DNA of 62,818 nucleotides from a virus. The translations under genes were made by a program, and so were the position numbers. Location: positions 1 through 62,818 of IMG/VR virus record IMGVR_UViG_3300030329_003652, one strand, 5' to 3'. Of this stretch, positions 25,722 through 33,444 are shown piece after piece; positions within the stretch are counted from its first letter, which is position 1, and each line of letters begins with the position of its first letter. Below the pieces are notes generated by a model. That model was not told the origin of the DNA. It was given only the letters and a program-made list of their open reading frames with translations, and made no database searches.

Positions 25722-25936
25722 TATGGTTCTTCCCACATTGCTTTTGACAATGTTACTTCGTTGAATATGGCACGTATTAATTCCTTTACTTCCTCATCTT
25801 CCATATGTCTACACCTATGTTTTCTGACATGGTATATAGTTCTCATCATTTCATCTGCATTACCACCAGAAATGACAGAGTTTATAGCTAGGTGTACTAG
25901 CATCCTCTCTTTCTCATTAAGTTCCATATCCATCAT
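25721..25936 (-). CDS. Small helical protein (71 aa)
   Basis: The start is taken at the ATG after an AGGGG element; alternatives exist 30 nt upstream and 9 nt downstream. Helical sequence MLVHLAINSVISGGNADEMMRTIYHV with His/Cys (KHRCRH). No family recognised. Confidence 0.5.
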   Translation of the reverse strand: MMDMELNEKERMLVHLAINSVISGGNADEMMRTIYHVRKHRCRHMEDEEVKELIRAIFNEVTLSKAMWEEP

Positions 25937-26273
25937 CCCCTGTAAGGCATAGTTTACACTCATCATTGTACCAGATTTTAATATCTGATATGTACTTTGA
26001 CTGTGGTGTTGCTACCAATGGATACTCATACTTACCTACCTGCTTTTTACATGTAGCACATACCTTTGGTACTTGTGGTTTGTTTGGGTATTCTGCCCAT
26101 AAATCACTGTGGATTTTTATCTGTTGTGCCAAGTCCTCATTCTTTAAGAACTCTAGCTCTCTATCTTTCATCCTAGATTGTGGTATCCACATCCACTGCA
26201 TACGTCTAAGTTCTGCTTGGAACTTTCTACGCTGTCTATCTGAGATAGATATTCCTTCGTATTTTTTAGTCAT
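25917..26273 (-). CDS. Zinc-site protein (118 aa) with a perfect Shine-Dalgarno
   Basis: GAGGAGGTGAT lies just upstream of the ATG on the minus strand, matching the 16S rRNA 3' end. The protein has a basic N-terminal helix (SDRQRRKFQAELRRMQWMW) and CATCKK...CKLC. Function unknown. Confidence 0.6.
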   Translation of the reverse strand: MTKKYEGISISDRQRRKFQAELRRMQWMWIPQSRMKDRELEFLKNEDLAQQIKIHSDLWAEYPNKPQVPKVCATCKKQVGKYEYPLVATPQSKYISDIKIWYNDECKLCLTGDDGYGT

Positions 26274-26275
26274 GT

Positions 26276-26497
26276 CTACATCACCTCCTCGTTATTAGAC
26301 ATTTTTACTGCGATTATATGATAACAATTCAAAGTGAATTGATAACCAACACAATCACATTCATACTCATCTGTACTCTTAGTGACTGTATGCATCTTGG
26401 TCTCATCAGAAGCTGATGGAAGAATCCAAGTGTTATCTTCAACTTGTGTTATCTTATCCAATACTTTTTCTGCTTTTCTTTCTTGTTGTTTACTCAT
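26276..26497 (-). CDS. SWIM-type zinc-finger protein (73 aa)
   Basis: YECDCVGYQFTLNCYHIIAV matches the SWIM pattern CxC-x(n)-CxH. A helical N-terminus (QQERKAEKVLDKI) precedes. SWIM domains bind DNA or proteins and occur with recombination factors. It begins within the end of the upstream gene (ATGAGTAA overlap). Confidence 0.7.
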   Translation of the reverse strand: MSKQQERKAEKVLDKITQVEDNTWILPSASDETKMHTVTKSTDEYECDCVGYQFTLNCYHIIAVKMSNNEEVM

Positions 26498-26768
26498 TGG
26501 CAAACACTTCCTTTTCTACTTTTTGCATTTCTTCTGTCCATAATACATCACTGACAGGTTTATACAATTTTGATTGTTCATCGTCTCCAACTTTAACAAT
26601 CATTTTTCTCTCATTGAGATAAAAATTAAGACCTTCTGGTGTTAAAAATATCTCTGCTCTTGCACCTTCATATGCAACATTCCTATTGACTCCTATCTTT
26701 GGTACAGTCCAAACGACTAGACCTCCAAAAGAATCAACGTTCTTTATTGTTTGTTCTCTAAAACTCAT
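26490..26768 (-). CDS. Unknown protein (92 aa)
   Basis: AAAGGAGGTG before ATG 26768 fixes the start; an in-frame upstream ATG at 26804 would bury this site. Mixed alpha/beta sequence (GGLVVWTVPKIGVNRN, AEIFLTPEGLNFYLNERKMIVKVG) with no cysteines. No family recognised. Confidence 0.6.
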   Translation of the reverse strand: MSFREQTIKNVDSFGGLVVWTVPKIGVNRNVAYEGARAEIFLTPEGLNFYLNERKMIVKVGDDEQSKLYKPVSDVLWTEEMQKVEKEVFANE

Positions 26769-26857
26769 GCTACCACCTCCTTTGTGTTTACAAGTTTTAT
26801 TCATACTATTATATGCACTCCGACATTTATAAATCTTAGCTCATTTTCTAAACGGTG

Positions 26858-27091
26858 TTATAATTTTTTTACAAATTCAACTGCATCTTCGTGTTGTGTT
26901 TTCCAATCACTTACACATCTTTCTTGATAGTCAAGCCATTCATCTGTTTTCTTATTAAGAATCATAGTTTCAAATGGATTACCATCATAACATGCTTCTG
27001 GTTGAATGAATACAGTACTTATCCAGTAGTCACCTACTGTTGTTTCTGCTTTTCTTAGTGACACAAATGAAATATGTTTTTCGTTGTTCAT
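26858..27091 (-). CDS. Unknown small protein (77 aa)
   Basis: Alpha/beta sequence (HISFVSLRKAETTVGDYWIS, then C-terminal helix). GAGGATG precedes the start. Overlaps the upstream gene stop. Confidence 0.5.
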   Translation of the reverse strand: MNNEKHISFVSLRKAETTVGDYWISTVFIQPEACYDGNPFETMILNKKTDEWLDYQERCVSDWKTQHEDAVEFVKKL

Positions 27092-27294
27092 TTTAATTCA
27101 TCCTCTAATTGTTTATCCCCATAAGGATATATTTCATTTTCACGATAGTATATCATCTCTTTATATTCATCATCAAATTTGTATGGTTTTTCTATAAAAT
27201 ATAATAGGTTTTCTATGTTAAAACCTTTAACTTCTACAAGAAAGTTTGCAAGAGATATAATATTACCATAGTCTTCTAACCATTCTGATTTCAT
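27088..27294 (-). CDS. Unknown small acidic protein (68 aa)
   Basis: Helix-rich (IISLANFLVEVKGFNIENLL) and acidic C-terminus. ATGA overlaps on both sides indicate coupled translation in the minus-strand operon. Confidence 0.5.
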   Translation of the reverse strand: MKSEWLEDYGNIISLANFLVEVKGFNIENLLYFIEKPYKFDDEYKEMIYYRENEIYPYGDKQLEDELK

Positions 27295-27632
27295 TTTTTA
27301 ATTCTCTCCAAGAATTGTATGAATCTATCACCATATACTCTATCACCGATAGCATCTTCTGAATAGTGACCTAGACATGAGGTAGAAAAGCGTTTTTGTA
27401 AACCTGTTCCTTCTGTTTTTCTACGTCTTCCTTGCCTGACTTTACCTACACCTTTAGTATATGTACTGTCACTATATCGTGATACTTTAGTTGTCTTAAC
27501 AACACCACCATATAGTTCAATCCAGAATTGTCTTTCTTCTATTGCCTGTTGTTTGGTTTTGAAGCATATAATTTGTCCAGTACCTCTTCCTCCAACAGTT
27601 ACTTGCCACCAAGTATCTCTATCATATATCAT
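27291..27632 (-). CDS. Unknown basic protein (113 aa)
   Basis: GAGGAGG precedes the ATG. Strand-like start (TWWQVTVGGRGTGQIICFKT), a basic loop (VRQGRRRKTEG) and a C-terminal FIQFLERI helix. Possibly nucleic-acid binding. Confidence 0.5.
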   Translation of the reverse strand: MIYDRDTWWQVTVGGRGTGQIICFKTKQQAIEERQFWIELYGGVVKTTKVSRYSDSTYTKGVGKVRQGRRRKTEGTGLQKRFSTSCLGHYSEDAIGDRVYGDRFIQFLERIKK

Positions 27633-27925
27633 TTCGATTCCTCCTCTGGTTTAAGTACACTGGAAAGACGGGTGTGTGGGCTGTGTTTTTCACATTCTAA
27701 CCATAGGTCATGTGATGCTAACTCATATAGAATATCCAAACGGACTTCAAGTTCAAACATTCTATCATAGATTAGTTTAAGATCATGTGCTCTAACTGGC
27801 ATTTTGTTCTCTTTCTCTAACCACCTTCGAATGGCACGTATTTCGTCATGAAGTCGTTGTTGAATTATTTCAACTGTTAAATGCCCATAGGGGTTTATAT
27901 CTCTTAATTCCTCTTTACTGGTCAT
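27629..27925 (-). CDS. Unknown helical protein (98 aa)
   Basis: Long amphipathic helices (IIQQRLHDEIRAIRRWLEKE, FELEVRLDILYELASHD), probably a coiled-coil hairpin. An AGGTGGTGA element precedes the start, and the start overlaps the upstream stop. Confidence 0.5.
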   Translation of the reverse strand: MTSKEELRDINPYGHLTVEIIQQRLHDEIRAIRRWLEKENKMPVRAHDLKLIYDRMFELEVRLDILYELASHDLWLECEKHSPHTRLSSVLKPEEESK

Positions 27926-28113
27926 TGTTTGTCACCACCTAAGGTCTTCATTTCAAGTAAAAGGGTTAGACCTGCTTGTATTTTTATGACTTTTGCTGTC
28001 ATATCTTCGAGACTCATATCTTTATGATATTGAAGTGACTCTCCAATCTCATCTATACTGAATCTACATTCTCTCCATGTTCTTGACATAGAGTCATAGT
28101 TTATGTCTTCCAT
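27922..28113 (-). CDS. Unknown helical protein (63 aa)
   Basis: Two helices (SIDEIGESLQYHKDM, LEDMTAKVIKIQAGLTLLLEM). GGAGGTGAT 5 nt before the ATG is a near-perfect Shine-Dalgarno. No family recognised. Confidence 0.5.
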   Translation of the reverse strand: MEDINYDSMSRTWRECRFSIDEIGESLQYHKDMSLEDMTAKVIKIQAGLTLLLEMKTLGGDKQ

Positions 28114-28147
28114 ATAATCACCTCCATGTGTTATGAAATAACTGTAA

Positions 28148-28423
28148 TTAGCGTTCGCTACGCCTTTCTTTCACAATATCTATAACAGTTGCAATTACTG
28201 CTGAGTATTCTGCTACTGCTTCAATGTCATTAATGTTAAATTTCTCTACTGCAATGATTATATCAAGCATATCAATCTCTTCTATCGGTTTTGGATAGAA
28301 TAGGTTAGTCAATTTTCTTGATAAGCTGTAAGCATTTGGTACTTCAGGATTATCTTTTATTAAACCCAACTCTACCATTTCTTGATATATTACATGTAAT
28401 CTATCAGTAAGTTTTTCTTTCAT
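28148..28423 (-). CDS. Unknown helical protein (91 aa)
   Basis: ATG 28423 overlaps the upstream TGA (ATGA); an in-frame start at 28435 is possible. Helical (TDRLHVIYQEMVELGLI, DIEAVAEYSAVIATVIDIVKE). No family recognised. Confidence 0.5.
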   Translation of the reverse strand: MKEKLTDRLHVIYQEMVELGLIKDNPEVPNAYSLSRKLTNLFYPKPIEEIDMLDIIIAVEKFNINDIEAVAEYSAVIATVIDIVKERRSER

Positions 28424-28581
28424 TGTAATAACCATTTAACCTCGCCACGTATAATGTTTGCTCCAGTACGATACTTCGTAGCATCATGTCTCTCTTCATG
28501 ACGTTTCTTACGTTCAGTTAATAGGTCATCATCTAAAAAGAACTCTTGACCACATAGATTACATTTTGTTATAGTGTTCAT
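28420..28581 (-). CDS. C2H2-like zinc-finger microprotein (53 aa)
   Basis: TKCNLCGQEFF...KKRHEERH gives CxxC and HxxxH ligands as in classical fingers. It couples by ATGA to the downstream gene. Its start context AATATTATGATGAAC is shared with the gene starting at 28918. Confidence 0.6.
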   Translation of the reverse strand: MNTITKCNLCGQEFFLDDDLLTERKKRHEERHDATKYRTGANIIRGEVKWLLQ

Positions 28582-28635
28582 CATAATATTAATTCTAATA
28601 TAGCATGCCTAACTCTCTTTAGAAAAAAGTCTCTA

Positions 28636-28683
28636 CTCTGCCCCCCCTCGTGTACAACTGTTGAGGGGAAGTTAGTAGCAGAG
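28636..28683. ncRNA. Intergenic hairpin with nested stems
   Basis: CTCTGC (28636-28641) pairs with GCAGAG (28678-28683), and inside it CCCCTC (28644-28649) with GAGGGG (28663-28668). It lies in the noncoding gap between 28581 and 28700 in the minus-strand operon. It may be a processing site, attenuator or small RNA. Confidence 0.4.
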
Positions 28684-28699
28684 AGTTATACGTATGGGT

Positions 28700-28918
28700 T
28701 TAACCTTCCATAGCTAACGCTAGCTGTGGATTGTCTAACAATTCATACTTGTATGTATGTCTATCATGTTTAGGATACTGTGTCATACACTTGAATGTGT
28801 ATGGTATCCACCTACCACCAAACATATCATCAATGAATATTTTAATATCCATTAACACACGAAAGATTGGTGTTGGTGCGTGGAATGATAGCCATCGCAT
28901 TATAAATACGTTCATCAT
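28700..28918 (-). CDS. Unknown small protein (72 aa)
   Basis: Hydrophobic/aromatic sequence (VFIMRWLSFHAPTPIFRVLMDIKIFIDDMFGGRW) with a polar C-terminus. Start context repeats that of the 28581 gene. No family recognised. Confidence 0.45.
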   Translation of the reverse strand: MMNVFIMRWLSFHAPTPIFRVLMDIKIFIDDMFGGRWIPYTFKCMTQYPKHDRHTYKYELLDNPQLALAMEG

Positions 28919-28996
28919 AATATTGTAGCATTGACAATTCTAAATTGTATTAAGTAGTTAGGTCATCTGCTTAGCCCTACTGCTACTGTTATCTGT

Positions 28997-29929
28997 CTAA
29001 CCTTTATTCAAATCAAAGAAGAGTTTAGTTTGTTCATCTAACTCATCTTGTCCTTCAGTCATCTGATTCTTTAGATGTCTTGCTTCATTCTCTGCGAAGT
29101 ATTCAACATCATAGATACTATAACCATAACTTAGATAGTCTAGTATCTCTTCATTACTAAAAGCATAGTCTCTCTTAATATCATAGAACAATGCTTTCTC
29201 TTCAGCTGTCATGCCTTCAAGTTCAGCATCTAAATCATCATTGACTTCTGTCTCTGATTTATATTGTATGCCACCTCTTCTATTAGTGGCACTAAAATAA
29301 CCACCACCAATAGATTGTTCAAAGTCATTGAATGACTTTGGTATGAAGTAATCATTACTACATGCATTACCTTCGTGGTTAATCCAACCACTACCATACT
29401 TCTTGATACCTTTGCTTGTTAGTATTGCAAGTTTGTTCCAACCTGTAACTACCTTAGCTAATTTACCAACACTACCCATTCTGCTAGCAAGGATAGCCAT
29501 TACCCTGCTGTCACTGTATGCACCAGTTGGTAGTTTGACTGGTTTCTTTGACTTCTCACAGTATTCTATGATAGTCTCTGCATAATCTGACCATGTTCCG
29601 TTATGGAATAGTAGGTCACACTTTAAGTTCTCACCCTTCAAGTCTAAAGGACTGTTGTCCTTAACTTGGAAAGGATGGCATAGTTCCTTCTGAACATCAC
29701 CAACACTTGCTATCCTAAAGTGAATGATAGCAGTGGTTATACCCTTAGGTTTAAGAGTCTTCTGAATGATACTGTAAATCTTCTTAGCCTTGATGCCTTT
29801 ATGGTAAGAACGTGTTCCGTTCTTGTTCAACCATGCGATTGAACCACCATGACTGTTGAGAGATTCAGCACTTTTCAGTGTCTCTAAGGTAGGGTACTTA
29901 CCATCTTCTGTGCAAATTATCACACACAT
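28997..29929 (-). CDS. Class II glutamine amidotransferase (Ntn hydrolase)
   Basis: 310 residues. Cys2 after the initiator Met (MCVIICTEDG) is the class II nucleophile; IIHFRIAS supplies the Arg, LLFHNGTWSDY the Asn-Gly oxyanion pair and AYSDSRVMA the Asp. The family releases ammonia from glutamine for a partner enzyme. No synthase domain is fused. The next gene upstream is an amidoligase, a natural acceptor. AAAGGAGGTGG before the ATG is a strong Shine-Dalgarno. The C-terminal 90 residues are acidic and family-unlike. Confidence 0.9.
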   Translation of the reverse strand: MCVIICTEDGKYPTLETLKSAESLNSHGGSIAWLNKNGTRSYHKGIKAKKIYSIIQKTLKPKGITTAIIHFRIASVGDVQKELCHPFQVKDNSPLDLKGENLKCDLLFHNGTWSDYAETIIEYCEKSKKPVKLPTGAYSDSRVMAILASRMGSVGKLAKVVTGWNKLAILTSKGIKKYGSGWINHEGNACSNDYFIPKSFNDFEQSIGGGYFSATNRRGGIQYKSETEVNDDLDAELEGMTAEEKALFYDIKRDYAFSNEEILDYLSYGYSIYDVEYFAENEARHLKNQMTEGQDELDEQTKLFFDLNKG

Positions 29930-29961
29930 GATACCACCTCCTTTGTAGTTGTATGTTTTAT

Positions 29962-30930
29962 TTAATATCTATTAACAAACTCTTGTGCGTTAGTATAAGA
30001 AACCAATGAGGTTTCCATAGAACTCAAGAACTTGTTGATAGTATCGTAAACGAATTTAATCCAGAGTGAAGCCATCTTGCTCTGCTTGAAAGCAGGTGCT
30101 ACTCTTATCTCAACTGTTTTATGAAGATTGTAGCAGTAATTAACAAAGGTATATCTATCATCATGATAGTGTTCCGTTGCCATTATCTGTTCGAATCCTC
30201 TGTAGTAATCGTGACAGAATGTATTCTCACCATCAATACGTTGCCAAAACTGTTCGTTCTTGCAACGCATGTTCTTACCCCACACTTTTGCTTGTATCTT
30301 TAGATAGTCATGGAAATGTCTATCCATTAACACTGACATAAGTCGTCGGTTAATCAGTGATGCGTGAACATGAAAGCCACAAGTATGATTTACATAAGTT
30401 GGATAATTACCAGATTGGTGCTGATAACTCATCAACTCAGGCATTGTCATAGCAGGGCTTGGAAGTTCACCATCCATACCACTTTCCTCTTCACAGTTAC
30501 AGTAACATCCACATTCACGGTTACATCTTTGGTCTAAATGGTCACACTCAGCACAATCGTAAGTGCTGTTTATATCCATCCAGTTCTCGTGACACGTTTC
30601 ACAAGGTTGCTCTTCACTACACACTTTGCCTTCATCTGTTTCATTTATGCAATCTTCTCGGTGTTGGTTACAACCACATTCTTCAACGTGTTCATAACAA
30701 ACAGAGCATAGCATACATTCCCAACAAGAACAGTCGTCGGCACTGTATCCACACTCAGTACATTGCATACATTCGTCACATTGGCATTCGTCAAAACAAT
30801 AGCACTCTTCACGTTCTCGTGCTCTGCCTGTACCGACAGAACCGTCGTGAATATGTCTATCATCTGGGTGAGCGAAGTAACCTTCAGCTTCTGAACCCAT
30901 GAGGTTTACGAAGTTTTTGTTTGTTGTCAT
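29962..30930 (-). CDS. Amidoligase (GS-like) with a large cysteine-rich insert
   Basis: 322 residues. The start LMGSEAEGYF gives the G-x-E-x-E metal/ATP motif of glutamine-synthetase-like amidoligases. HTCGFHVHASL and TVEIRVAPAFKQSKMASLWI match the later HVH and E-x-R motifs. Between them (residues about 40-150) lies an insert with more than 25 cysteines in CxC/CxxC pairs (for example CQCDECMQCTECG), far more than usual. The fold forms amide or isopeptide bonds. With the adjacent amidotransferase it could amidate or ligate a peptide target recognised by the insert. Confidence 0.85.
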   Translation of the reverse strand: MTTNKNFVNLMGSEAEGYFAHPDDRHIHDGSVGTGRAREREECYCFDECQCDECMQCTECGYSADDCSCWECMLCSVCYEHVEECGCNQHREDCINETDEGKVCSEEQPCETCHENWMDINSTYDCAECDHLDQRCNRECGCYCNCEEESGMDGELPSPAMTMPELMSYQHQSGNYPTYVNHTCGFHVHASLINRRLMSVLMDRHFHDYLKIQAKVWGKNMRCKNEQFWQRIDGENTFCHDYYRGFEQIMATEHYHDDRYTFVNYCYNLHKTVEIRVAPAFKQSKMASLWIKFVYDTINKFLSSMETSLVSYTNAQEFVNRY

Positions 30931-30939
30931 AATTATAAT

Positions 30940-31605
30940 CTATCTAATCCTTCTAGCAGGTGCATCAGTATCGAGAGTATCTAATGATTGTTCGGCATCA
31001 TAGTATATCTCTGACCAGAAACTTCTATCAGCACGTACTCGTTTAGCTATTTCATCAAAGAGTTTAAACTGCTCTTGAATGTTATAACTTTGTCTTGCGT
31101 ACCACTGATGACATACTTCTGACATACTAGTCAAGCAATTATTAACAAATTCATCTATCATCTCTTGCGAGAATGGTTTACGTGGGTTTATGAACACCCA
31201 ACCATGTTTTATAAATGATTTGTGACCTGCCCAATTAAGATGACTTCTAAACGTATCTCTATCAGGTGAACCACTAAATAGATAGTCGTCATCCCAATAG
31301 TCAATATTTAACAGTCGTCTAAACGTGCCTGTCTCATGTTGCATGACTCTGACAATCTTCCTTAACTTTTTATTACCCATGAATAGAATACCCCAAGTAT
31401 CATACCGTTTAGTAGGTTTAAACACTACTGACTGTAGATATGGGTTTTCATGTGGCATTTCAAAGTATCTTAGACCTAATTGACTCATTATCTTTGGTCG
31501 ATAATAGCCAAGCCTAGGAAGCTCGTCATCATTATTACGCCAAGCCAATATAGATTGTCTTACGTAATCCTGCTCGAAATCATTAACTTGCGTTAATAAG
31601 TTCAT
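30940..31605 (-). CDS. Unknown protein next to the amidoligase
   Basis: 221 residues, rich in Trp/Tyr/Arg. VNDFEQDYVRQSILAWRNN opens; a middle with RKIVRVMQHETGTFRRLLN and HLNWAGHKSFIKHGWVFIN follows. No recognisable catalytic motif. It lies between the amidoligase and the operon's first gene with a 9-nt gap and could be a substrate or partner. The C-terminus FWSEIYYDAEQSLDTLDTD loosely echoes FWSVLRDDNANRRLDA in the 31617 protein. Confidence 0.6.
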   Translation of the reverse strand: MNLLTQVNDFEQDYVRQSILAWRNNDDELPRLGYYRPKIMSQLGLRYFEMPHENPYLQSVVFKPTKRYDTWGILFMGNKKLRKIVRVMQHETGTFRRLLNIDYWDDDYLFSGSPDRDTFRSHLNWAGHKSFIKHGWVFINPRKPFSQEMIDEFVNNCLTSMSEVCHQWYARQSYNIQEQFKLFDEIAKRVRADRSFWSEIYYDAEQSLDTLDTDAPARRIR

Positions 31606-31616
31606 TAAAAAATAGG

Positions 31617-31775
31617 CTACCTATCTGTAGCCTTGATGGGAAGATATTGGTTAGAAGCATCTAACCTACGGTTTGCATTATCATCACGAAGCACTGACCA
31701 AAAGCCATGCTCGCAACGATATTTATACCACTGTGAATACCTCTTACAGTAGCCACAATCACATAAATTACTCAT
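31617..31775 (-). CDS. Cys/Trp-rich microprotein, first gene of the minus-strand block (52 aa)
   Basis: From ATG 31775 (in-frame 31811 is an alternative): NLCDCGYCKRYSQWYKYRC then FWSVLRDDNANRRLD. Four Cys and His suggest zinc binding. It shares the FWS...D...LD pattern with its neighbour. Confidence 0.5.
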   Translation of the reverse strand: MSNLCDCGYCKRYSQWYKYRCEHGFWSVLRDDNANRRLDASNQYLPIKATDR

Positions 31776-31901
31776 TGTAATATTAACAAAACGGATATTG
31801 CTGTAGAACATACTGTAATATTAACAATATGCACTATATTACGTACCCTTCTTGCTTGTTGTTTGTTCATCTTAATGTTTTATATGTCACATTTTTGATT
31901 A

Positions 31902-31929
31902 GGGGCAAGTAGTTCACACTACCTGCCCC
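31902..31929 (-). promoter_or_regulatory. Strong hairpin at the 5' end of the minus-strand operon
   Basis: A 12-position stem with one mismatch and the loop TCAC. On the minus strand a TTATATACG box at about 31932-31940 lies just upstream, so transcription could begin near or within the hairpin, giving a structured leader before the 31775 start. Confidence 0.5.
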
Positions 31930-32050
31930 ATACGTATATAAGCCTTGCTCAGATTTTTCTGAATACAAGCGTTTTTACGTCTTACGTGACGGTTAATCAT
32001 AAAAAATAAGGGGTAGGGTATGACAGTCGTATTTCTACCGTCGCCATACC

Positions 32051-32138
32051 CAATCCGTATCTCTGTTCCAGTAGACAGTTATAGCTATTGCTAGCCTTTC
32101 CTACCTACTGTGTTGTATGTGTGCCTGTGGCTATTGCC
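32051..32138 (-). repeat. Composite motif B, right copy of the inverted pair
   Basis: Read on the minus strand: GGCAATAGCC (32138-32129), CACACATACAAC (32123-32112), then GAGATACGGATTG (32063-32051). The same three elements occur on the plus strand at 22469-22507 with closer spacing. The extra 48 nt here contain another CAATAGC-like stretch. Confidence 0.75.
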
Positions 32139-32657
32139 GTTGAATCAGTCTAAGGTGTTTAAACCCTGAAATCATAGCTAGCACTAAAACTATGACCGAC
32201 CTCATATTTTGTAAATCCTAACATTCACTAGTACAGATAGAGCACGCTCAAGGCGATGGTTATTCTTCATTCTTTAGCAAACTGGAAGTAAACTTAGTTA
32301 TGTTTAGGCATAACTCAATCTACGACCTCGTAGAAATCCGAACCACTGTACGTTCAGAGACCTGCCCCCTGAGGGGTGGGTGTCTTACACCATACCTACC
32401 ATCCCATTTCATTTAACGGTTCATGAGCAATTCCACAGTGTACCGTGCCTGAGATAGTGAGTCAGGTACGCATGGAAAAAAAACGGTTTTTGGAAAATCG
32501 GTGGCTACGATTCGGAAAAAATTAGATACAAATTAGAACCCTATTTAAATACAATTAGGACATAATATCTTCCTAGTATCCTTTATATAGGAGTTCGAGG
32601 AGAGACAATTACTACATAATCCAGTAGTACGTAATCGGTGCTTTTTTTGCCAAAATT

Positions 32658-32816
32658 TTAATCTGAACATCTGTCAATACATTCCTTTATAATCTTAAGC
32701 CTGTATGTATTCTCAGGGGTGGTAGGTTCTTTACTCACACGTTCATAAACTCGTTCAAAGTCTTCGAGGTGCTTTTTTCTTAAAGGTTCGTCATCAGGAT
32801 ACATTTCCCAAGGCAT
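32658..32816 (-). CDS. Small charged protein (52 aa)
   Basis: Helical, acidic/basic sequence (EPLRKKHLEDFERVYERVSK, RLKIIKECIDRC). A CTTATATATG box on the minus strand (about 32839-32848) is about 27 nt before the ATG, the leaderless pattern. No family recognised. Confidence 0.6.
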   Translation of the reverse strand: MPWEMYPDDEPLRKKHLEDFERVYERVSKEPTTPENTYRLKIIKECIDRCSD

Positions 32817-32847
32817 ACTATATATTAATATACAACATATATAAGGC

Positions 32848-32982
32848 TTACGACGTTCTATAATATTTAACTTGACATTCCTTAGAACAATATTTACGGT
32901 TGTTATTATTTTGTGTCTTTATATATAAAGAGGGGTGATTACACTGTTTACACACAAGAGATACAAATACATTATCTTTCAT
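32848..32982 (-). CDS. Treble-clef zinc microprotein (44 aa)
   Basis: Start at ATG 32982, 1 nt after the stop of the 30-aa gene upstream. CKQCNHPSLYIK then YCSKECQVKYYRTS parallels the 11513 protein. Paralogues or a shared module. Confidence 0.6.
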   Translation of the reverse strand: MKDNVFVSLVCKQCNHPSLYIKTQNNNNRKYCSKECQVKYYRTS

Positions 32983-32983
32983 A

Positions 32984-33076
32984 TTATCTTGTCCTTCTAA
33001 AGTCTTCATTATGGCAAGAACATCTACAGTGTTTATCACATGCTGCATTAACGCAGCTAGTACATTTTAATTTCAT
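32984..33076 (-). CDS. Cys-rich microprotein (30 aa)
   Basis: ATG overlaps the TAA of the upstream gene. Six Cys in 30 residues (KCTSCVNAACDKHCRCSCH). A zinc knuckle is likely. The coupled overlap on one side and 1-nt gap on the other support its reality. Confidence 0.55.
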   Translation of the reverse strand: MKLKCTSCVNAACDKHCRCSCHNEDFRRTR

Positions 33077-33405
33077 TATTGATCCTCTATTAGATAATCT
33101 AAATGCGTTTCTTTTATATGTCCTTCACGCCTACCATCAGCAATATCAGCATCAGATAGAACATGTGCTTCAAGTTCATGTGTATCACATGAATTGTCGT
33201 TACACGTACATTCTGCTTTGCTTGAATCATATTTGTCTAACTCATTACCCATAGCAGGTTTTGTATCTGAAATCATTGTGCCTTGCACTCTAAATAAACA
33301 CCTTATAAGTTGTCTCTTTGAATGTTCCCCAAATGGTTCAGTACATGCCACGCATGTCAATTTCTCTAATTGTTTGTTTCCTAACATGTATATCATATGG
33401 TGCAA
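33076..33405 (-). CDS. Zinc-site protein (109 aa)
   Basis: CVACTEPFG near the N-terminus and ECTCNDNSCDTHE in the middle, with an acidic His-containing tail. Leaderless-type start. Heads a three-gene overlapping run of Cys-rich proteins. Confidence 0.55.
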   Translation of the reverse strand: MHHMIYMLGNKQLEKLTCVACTEPFGEHSKRQLIRCLFRVQGTMISDTKPAMGNELDKYDSSKAECTCNDNSCDTHELEAHVLSDADIADGRREGHIKETHLDYLIEDQ

Positions 33406-33444
33406 CCCTTATATAAATCTTTATTAAAAATAAAAAAGGAAAGG

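Larger units (their letters stand above)
31776..32657. other. Long hairpin-rich noncoding region
   Basis: About 0.88 kb without a convincing gene. Visible inverted repeats: 31902-31929 (GGGGCAaGTAGT, 4-nt loop, ACTACcTGCCCC), 32016-32051 (GGGTATG/CATACCC), 32129-32138 (GGC-TATT-GCC), 32172-32195 (TCATAG/CTATGA), 32366-32391 (CCCC-TGA-GGGG then GGTGT-CTT-ACACC) and 32444-32470 (9-bp stem, 9-nt loop). It separates the accessory operon from the next genes and holds motif B. Candidates are a replication origin, a long structured RNA or a transcript leader. Confidence 0.65.

Noticed and set aside
27665-27680. Third copy of the CACACA/GGGCT motif near 27670
   Set aside because: Only about 10 nt match, inside a coding region, and the other two elements of the composite motif are absent.
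30459-30902. Plus-strand frame of 147 codons, His/Tyr-rich
   Set aside because: It is the complement of the Cys-rich amidoligase insert; the His/Tyr bias is a reflection of Cys/Glu codons.
28686-31941. Inverted pair of ATACGTATGGG at about 28688 and 31927
   Set aside because: The shared word is 11 nt with a palindromic core (TACGTA), and no further similarity extends from it, so chance is possible.
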